Positions 58,809 to 64,000 of a stretch of 64,000 nucleotides of DNA are shown here, in pieces; position 1 is the stretch's first letter; the number at the start of each line of letters is the position of its first letter. A program made the position numbers and the translations under genes. This stretch comes from Microstegium vimineum. Its lineage: Eukaryota; Streptophyta; Magnoliopsida; Poales; Poaceae. The notes under the pieces were generated by a model. The model saw nothing but the letters and a program-made list of their open reading frames with translations. It searched no databases and was not told the DNA's origin. The DNA lies in the NCBI GenBank assembly GCA_022036555.1, contig CM039128.1, positions 25,180,719-25,244,718 on the forward strand, in the 5' to 3' direction.

Positions 58809-59159
58809 CTCTATGAGATAATTAAGAATAAACATATTTGTTTCCGGCTTCCTGAACAGTAACCATGTGAATAGTACTCGCGGTATAGTAGCACGCAGCA
58901 GCCGCCGTCTTCCTCGAGCCCTCCTCCCTCGCCCTAGCCCTTGTCTCAAAATCCCTAACCACGAAGGTCGGCCTCGACGACTAGCCCCTCACCCCTATAA
59001 TTTTCGTCAGACATGCGATAGGATCTGTAACCCTAACAGATGGAGGGAGCACCTTATAAAAAAAATACTAACATGTGGATTTTACTATGCCATATTTTCT
59101 ACATAATTTTAGTGTCGTTATTGATAAGGTGTTGTTACATTGAATTAATTGAGAATGAG
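58807..59159. other. Unassigned low-copy sequence
   Basis: Part of it (58880-59010) is GC-richer with CTCGAGCCCTCCTCCCTCGC, like the edge of a gene or UTR fragment, but I see no gene. Confidence 0.4.
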
Positions 59160-59480
59160 CCATTTTTTTTTCGAGATTCCACACAAAATATTAAGATGTG
59201 CTAATAACCTCAAAGCTAAGCTATACCACTAATTATATGAACCTTTCGAGATCTAGGAAACAGTTCTTAACTCTCGTAAGGCTAGACCAAAAAGGAAAAT
59301 TACTAACTTTATTTCGTCTAAAAGTTTTACTCTTGACATATTTATTTCTAAGCATATCCTGCCACATGCCATTCTCGTTATAAAGTTTGTTCTACCACTT
59401 GCTTAGAAGGAATTTATTTGAATGTTGAGGCTTTGGATGCCTTGGTCTTTTGGTTGACAAATAATACCCATATTAATAGT
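59160..59480 (-). pseudogene. LINE (L1-type) ORF2 fragment
   Basis: On the minus strand the frames read ICQPKDQGIQSLNIQIN, then after a shift SKWYNKLYNENGMWQDMLRN and KYVKSK, then FPFWSSLTRVKNCFLD. This is the conserved stretch after the RT domain of plant L1-type elements. It is short, frameshifted and without a poly(A) tail visible here. Confidence 0.65.
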
Positions 59481-59639
59481 CTGTACGTATTCCTTTTTAA
59501 GTTGGTTGTGTGCCAAATGCCAATAAAATCTCGATATGAACTAAACTATTTTTTAACTCCTCTCTTGGAACCTAAAGAAACAGAGCATGATCATTGGCAA
59601 ACTTGACAGAACTATGTCTATTGAGACCGGTCTATTGTA

Positions 59640-60082
59640 AAACAGGTTGTTGACGTCGGATTAGCTATCACTCTCAGCAATAACGCAAAACACAGAAGTG
59701 AACACATGAGAACAATTGTGTGACTATTCTTTATTGTTGTCTGCATATTGATCATTACGATAGAGGATCTCCCTAATATGTAAAATCCAAATATATCCTA
59801 AAGTTTGGTAAGGGCTCACATGAGAAACGGACTGGCCGGATTATGATTCTTTCTTCTCCTCTTTCTATATTCTATAAGGTCCATATGTTTTACAACACTC
59901 CCACTTGAATGATTACCATGATATCATGTATCATTAAAAAAACTCCAAAGACTCCATGAAAAAAATAGTTCATGGACAAAAGAGTACAAACATACCGTTC
60001 TTATTAATTGCTCATATATTATCTCGTTAAATCCTTTATGAGAAACTTCAGAAAAACTTGTAATAAAAAAATCCTTTATGAG
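59640..60082. other. AT-rich unassigned region
   Basis: No gene-like frame is visible. A short direct repeat ATCCTTTATGAGAA occurs at about 60030 and 60070, beside the left arm of the fold-back element. Confidence 0.4.
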
Positions 60083-60407
60083 AATTTTCCGGTGTGATTG
60101 GTTGCAAGGCAAGGGGCCTTTGCCCGCTTGATTGTTCATGTTAAAAAAAAGGTCATACAAAGTAGATGTATTTTTTTCTAGGACCATACAGCTAAATATC
60201 TCTTTCTTCGTCAACGAGAGATTGCGACATAGATGACATCAGTTGGAGTCTTAGGGAAGCTTTTCTTTGTCGCCATCTTATTTCTAATTGCCCATAGAGC
60301 CCAAACAATGCAAAATTGAACATGAACAATCATTCACAACAAAAATGAACATGAACAATCAAGCGGGCAAAGGCCCTTTGCCTTGCAACTAATTACACCG
60401 GAAAATT
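60083..60407. mobile_element. Fold-back element with 60 bp inverted arms
   Basis: The left arm (60083-60142) and right arm (60348-60407) are near-perfect inverted copies (AATTTTCCGGTG, GTTGCAAGGCAA, CCCGCTTGATTGTTCATG), separated by about 205 bp. This fits a MITE or fold-back transposon. No clear TSD, so the superfamily is not assigned. Confidence 0.7.
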
Positions 60408-60848
60408 CCATCAAGGATCTGGGCACTTCCTTTAACTGCCAGATCTCTCTAATAATAGCCAATTAGCTAATACACACTCATGATTCTGGACATTCACAAA
60501 TGCAACAATTAGCTCAACCTTTCCAACCTCGTTTAATAAGACTTTGGCCTACTTGCAGTTTATTATTGAAAGTGCCACAGAAAAAATTCAGAGGTACTTT
60601 GCATTTCCAGATATGCCCAGCTACCTTGCTAGCTGTTCATCTATCAGTCAAAAATCTATACAAAGATTTTTTTCTGAAAAGTCTATACAAAGATTTAGTT
60701 GTGAAAAAAATTGTATTTGTCTAAAGCCCAAAATGACAGTTTCTAGATTGTTAATTAGAAAGAGTGATCTCAGAAAGGTGTAACTTCAACTCTAGCCACT
60801 TATCATATTCATGAACTGACAAGGCTCTTTTAAAATCTAACTAAAAAC
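60408..60848. other. Unassigned region
   Basis: Two short overlapping frames (60500-60783) have no recognisable domain. The duplicated phrase AAAGATTT/TCTATACAAAGATTT near 60660-60690 suggests local slippage. Nothing else seen. Confidence 0.4.
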
Positions 60849-61135
60849 CTCCGTTATAAAATAGATGACGTTATGAGATGCGTGCAAGTCAAATTTTTAT
60901 AACTTTGACTATATTTGCAGAAAATACGTGTAACATTTGTATCTACAAATAAATTTATTATAAAAGTATACTCAACGATCTATCTAATAATATTAATTAT
61001 GTATTATAATTATTAATATTCTTTTACATATAATTGATCAAAGTTGACTTATCGAGAAACAAGAATTTTATATATAATTGATCAAAGTTGACTTCTTAAG
61101 AAACAAGAATTACTTCTATTTTAGGATAGAGGGAG
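60849..61135. mobile_element. Stowaway-like MITE, degenerate
   Basis: The ends CTCCGTTATAAAATAGATG and, on the other strand, CTCCCTCTATCCTAAAATAG are imperfect inverted repeats of Stowaway style. The interior is AT-rich with a 44 bp direct duplication around ATTGATCAAAGTTGACTT (61034 and 61078). A TA target duplication is not clear. Confidence 0.6.
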
Positions 61136-61409
61136 TGTCAATCTTCGTCCTCCCAGCAATCAGCAACTACACACTCAGGATTTCTAATCAGCTAAGCTAA
61201 TATAAATCTTCATAAGCAATTTTTAAAGGGATCTCCATGATCCAACAGACCTGCCAAAACCTACACAAGTTTCTATTTTCTACCTTAAAGATCTTAGCAT
61301 AAGCTTTGCTTAAGTCTATATATTTTTTAAGCGGAAAAGTCCATCCTGTTGTTACAATCCCTGATGCGAGTACGGGTGTTTGAGCCGAAGTTGTAACCGA
61401 AGTAGTAGT

Positions 61410-61622
61410 CACTGCTGAAAACTTAAAATTCTCTGACCAACGTCAGGTAAAATTGGAATTACCCTGTCGAGTTAGCCCTGACGGTATTTTTATTTCCTTG
61501 ACGGTAAGTGTACCGTAAAAAAATTCATGGTGATATTTTTATGTTTTATGATGATATGTACATTTTCATTTATTTTCCCTGACGGTAGTGCACCGTGAGA
61601 AAATTTTAAATTTTCAGTAGTG
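61410..61622. mobile_element. Mini-CACTA element
   Basis: 213 bp with ends CACTGCTGAAAACTTAAAAT and, inverted, CACTACTGAAAATTTAAAAT, and a 3 bp TSD AGT (61407-61409, 61623-61625), the CACTA (En/Spm) signature. The interior has sub-terminal repeats of TGACGGTA and GTACCGT/GCACCGT. Too short for any transposase. Confidence 0.87.
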
Positions 61623-61625
61623 AGT

Positions 61626-62273
61626 GGTGGAGCTGTAACTCCATTGGGAAGAAGGAACTGAAAACTACTGGTTACTGCTAAAAATGGAACTGGCGACGGA
61701 GTAGCGTGCGTGCGCTGCCACGTCCACATACGAGCGGTTTCGTTCGGTTGAGCACTGGCCGGGTAACGCCACGCGCGGCGACGCCCACCCAACCCAACCC
61801 CACTAGCGGTCTGGGTCTCGCCCCGGCCCAAAACCAACGCCGCACGCACAACACATTGATGCATCGACGACCCAACCACAACACCTGAACCGCCTAGCTA
61901 ACTGAACAAACACCTCAACGGCCGCTATCACTGCTCGATCATATCGTCCCCGATCCATCTATGCATGCATGGAAGCATCAAACCGGACCAACGAATTGAA
62001 CGCGAACTAGTAATTCCCAAGAAAAACAGAAGCTTTAATCTATATCGGATGATATTACAGTCTTCTGCTACTATCTAGTACTAGTAAAATGTAAACTGAT
62101 AAGAAACGAGCTACAGTAGATCGCTACCAATGGATGATGCATGTGACGATGGACACGTTAAATGTTCATGCATGGGATTAACGAAACGAACCAACAAAAA
62201 AGAAGTCAGATGATGGTGAAACTTGGTCAGTCGATCGCCGCCCGCCATCCCGTCACGGTCACGGGTCGGTCGA
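61626..62273. other. 3' flank of the MYB gene
   Basis: No gene-like frame. The last few hundred bases probably hold the MYB 3' UTR, but I cannot fix the poly(A) site. Confidence 0.5.
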
Positions 62274-63286
62274 TCAGTCCTGGACGTTCGCGCCGCCGCC
62301 GTCGTCCGCCCCGCCGGCGCTGCTTCTGCCCGCTGGCACCGGGACCAGCGAGCAGGACACGTCGACCATCCCCTGCATCTGCCGCTGGACCTCCTCGTAG
62401 ATCATCTGCCGCATGACGGGCACGAACCACGGGTCCTCCTCCAGCTTCGCCCGCATGTTCACGGCACCCTCCACGCTCGCCGCCGCGCTCTGCGGTGCGG
62501 GGGTCTCGTCGTCGTGGACCCCGACGCCGTTGCCGCCGCCCGGCAGGCTGAGGGTGAGCGACGTGAGCGGCTCGGCCGCGGCCAAGGGCGGTGGTGGCTT
62601 CGCGTGTTCGGTCTTCACGATCAAAGAACGATGCTGGTGGCCGGCGCAAAGTCGCTTCTTGGGCGGCGGCATGAGCACCGAGTCCTCGCTGCTGCCGTCC
62701 TCGTCGTCCTCCTCGTCCTCGTCCTCCACCACCTTGGGGTCCAGACGATGGAACGGCATGGATGCCGCCGCCGCCGCCGACTCCTTGAGATCCATCAGAT
62801 GGAGGGGCGGGACGGGCGCTGTGACCGCCGCGGCGAGCGGGCGGAGCTGGAGGGCGCAGCCGACGGCGGCGGCGTTGGCGTTGGCGTTGGAGGCCGCCGC
62901 CCTGCGATGCCGGCGCAGCGTGGAGTTCCAGTGGTTCTTGACGGAGTTGTCGGTGCGGCCGTGGAGCATCCGCGCGATGGTGGCCCACTTGTTGCCGTAC
63001 TGCGCGTGCGCATCGACGATGACGGCGTCCTCCTCGGGCGTGAAGGCGCGGCGCTCCACGACGGGGCTAAGCTGGTTGCACCACCGCAGGCGGCACGACT
63101 TGCCGGACCGCCCAGGGATCTCGGCGCTGATGACGGTCCAGTTCCTCGGCCCGTGCCGCGTGATGGCGTGCCGCAGAAGGTCGTCCTCCTCCGGCGTCCA
63201 CGATCCCTTCACCCTCCCGGACCCCGACCCGCTGCCGTCTCACCTCCTCCGCCGCCGCCGCCACCGCCACCGCTAAGCACCACCAT
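62274..63286 (-). CDS. R2R3-MYB transcription factor, subgroup 22 (MYB44/70/73/77-like)
   Basis: A nuclear DNA-binding regulator. The R2 repeat has Trp at 5, 25 and 44 counted from the GTG at 63212; R3 has Phe57, Trp76 and Trp95. GRSGKSCRLRWCNQLSP and GRTDNSVKNHWNSTLRR are the recognition helices of this subgroup. The C-terminus has an acidic stretch, a basic PPPKKRL patch, an EAR-like LTLSLPG (repressor motif) and DPWFVPVMRQMIYEEVQRQM, the subgroup 22 motif. It is intronless, as the subgroup usually is. Subgroup members act in abscisic-acid, stress and auxin responses. Oddity: the MYB frame has a TGA at 63240-63242 and no ATG before the repeats. The only suitable ATG (63286) opens a Gly-rich frame that ends in TGA exactly where R2 begins, one base out of register. 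So either an assembly indel or a real frameshift is present. Confidence 0.88.
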
Positions 63287-63365
63287 TTCGTCACCGGCTC
63301 GCTGCTCGATCTAGTGCCTGTCTGTCTCCCTCGCCGGCGGCCAGGGCTGCGTACGTGCGCGCGCG

Positions 63366-63372
63366 TATATAA
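63366..63372 (-). promoter_or_regulatory. Probable TATA box of the MYB gene
   Basis: TTATATA on the minus strand (TATATAA on plus) lies 80 bp upstream of the candidate ATG. The motif is nearly symmetric, so direction is inferred from the gene. Confidence 0.5.
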
Positions 63373-64000
63373 GGACGTGGGCGTTGTGGTTGGAGCAGAG
63401 GCTCCTGGAGTTGGGTAGTTCGTGTTGCGTGATGAGATGGGAAAGAAAAGAGGGGTTAGGTGGACGGACCGGCGGGCGGGTGGACGGTTTCGGGCGCGCG
63501 GCCGTTTGCGGTGGGTTTTGTGCGTTTTCGGTGGATTTTTGCTGGGATCGGGAGGTTGAGGGAATGGGCAGTCTGAGGCTCTGAGCCGGGAACCGCCGGC
63601 TGGGCTCCCGGGGCCGGGACAGCGCGCGCACGACTCTCAAGCGTGTGCTGGTCACGTCGCCGTGCGCGCGAGGCGTGTGGGTGGGCGTGGGGGGGCGTTT
63701 GTGCGCCGGGTTGCCGGCCGGGTGTCGCTGCGGCTGCAGTTGCAATTCCACCGTCGTTTTGCGCTTTTTTTTTTCCACCGGCTGCCGCGTTTGGAGGCTT
63801 TGCCTGGAGCAGCGTCGGTCAGGTGACGATCGACTGCCGTGCGATGGTACCTAGCTTGCGTGTCAGATGTTTCATGTTTGTCGTGTGTTAAATAAAAAAT
63901 ATAATGTGTTAAAAAACAGAGATTTTTTTTTGTGTTCTCGTCTGATTCGGCTATGCTCCTGATTCATCTGTTCTGAAGTTAGAACATCCAATAGATAATA
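63373..64000. other. Upstream region of the MYB gene
   Basis: GC-rich to about 63830, with many CGCGCG and GGGCG runs and a GACGTGG (ACGT-core) element beside the TATA box, then AT-rich. Frames on both strands are compositional. No second gene is visible. Confidence 0.5.

Noticed and set aside
58541..58949. Poly-Ile, poly-Leu and poly-Asn ORFs
   Set aside because: Direct translations of the (ATT)n and (AT)n microsatellites.
60500..60783. Possible small gene (AYLQFIIESATEKIQRYF)
   Set aside because: Two overlapping frames of similar length, no domain, local duplication in the sequence and no promoter evidence.
62223..63314. A 363-codon plus-strand ORF and a 287-codon ORF opposite the MYB gene
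   Set aside because: They are antisense shadows of the GC-rich MYB coding sequence, with low-complexity His/Arg/Ser composition.
1..64000. tRNA, rRNA or organellar insertions
   Set aside because: I saw no cloverleaf with A/B boxes or rRNA-like stretches. The tRNA-like matches are only primer-binding sites.

Overview
This is repeat-dense nuclear DNA from a grass (Poaceae, probably a panicoid; the lineage is inferred from element types and codon style, not from a search). About 58 kb of the window is a two-stack pile of nested LTR retrotransposons. The last 5.5 kb is gene space with an intronless R2R3-MYB transcription factor gene on the minus strand. No bacterial, organellar or CRISPR features are present.

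Left stack (1-31155). The base is a plus-strand Ty3/gypsy element of Athila-like type (called G1 here). It is interrupted by (i) a SIRE-type copia element C1, of which only the 3' end and 3' LTR lie in the window; (ii) a solo copia LTR S2 with TSD CTATG; and (iii) a 22.7 kb insertion G2, a second member of G1's own family, with TSD GTGCT/TTGCT. The 3' LTR of G2 is split by a 13.3 kb minus-strand Tat-type gypsy element (N; TSD AAAGC). N itself carries a solo copia LTR (S3; TSD GTCTA). N is the most interesting object. Besides a decayed gag-pol with a second RNase H, it carries on the opposite strand a five-exon gene for a plant-mobile-domain (PMD) protein with its own TATA box. The whole element, coding or not, is studded with the short word ATCGGC/GCCGAT.

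Right stack (31156-58402). A truncated minus-strand Tat-type gypsy element (T3) has lost its 3' LTR and most of pol. It keeps an antisense intron-bearing gene of the 'putative gypsy type transposon' class and a 30-32 bp minisatellite. Its 5' LTR is split by a 20.9 kb minus-strand SIRE-type copia element (C5; TSD CAAGC/CAAGT). C5 hosts four further insertions: a solo LTR of the T3 family (S4; TSD ATTTT), a 2.7 kb PIF/Harbinger-like DNA element (H; TSD TTA) that contains a Stowaway MITE, and two very long solo gypsy LTRs in opposite orientation (S5, 2.8 kb, TSD CTTAC; S6, 4.6 kb, TSD GCTTA). T3 sits in a relic of a further gypsy pol.

Right flank (58403-64000). This holds microsatellites, a LINE fragment, a fold-back element, a Stowaway-like MITE, a 213 bp mini-CACTA (TSD AGT) and the MYB gene with its GC-rich promoter. 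As presented, the MYB reading frame has no in-frame ATG; one base must be gained to join it to the only plausible upstream ATG.

A pattern shared by at least five LTR families here is an array of short CpG-containing, often palindromic words just upstream of the LTR TATA box. The words differ by family: TCCGGAC/GTCGGAC in the copia LTRs, TTCGGCCGAA in G1/G2, ATCGGC in N. The retroelement genes are all broken by stops and frameshifts, and several stops are CAG-to-TAG or CAA-to-TAA changes.
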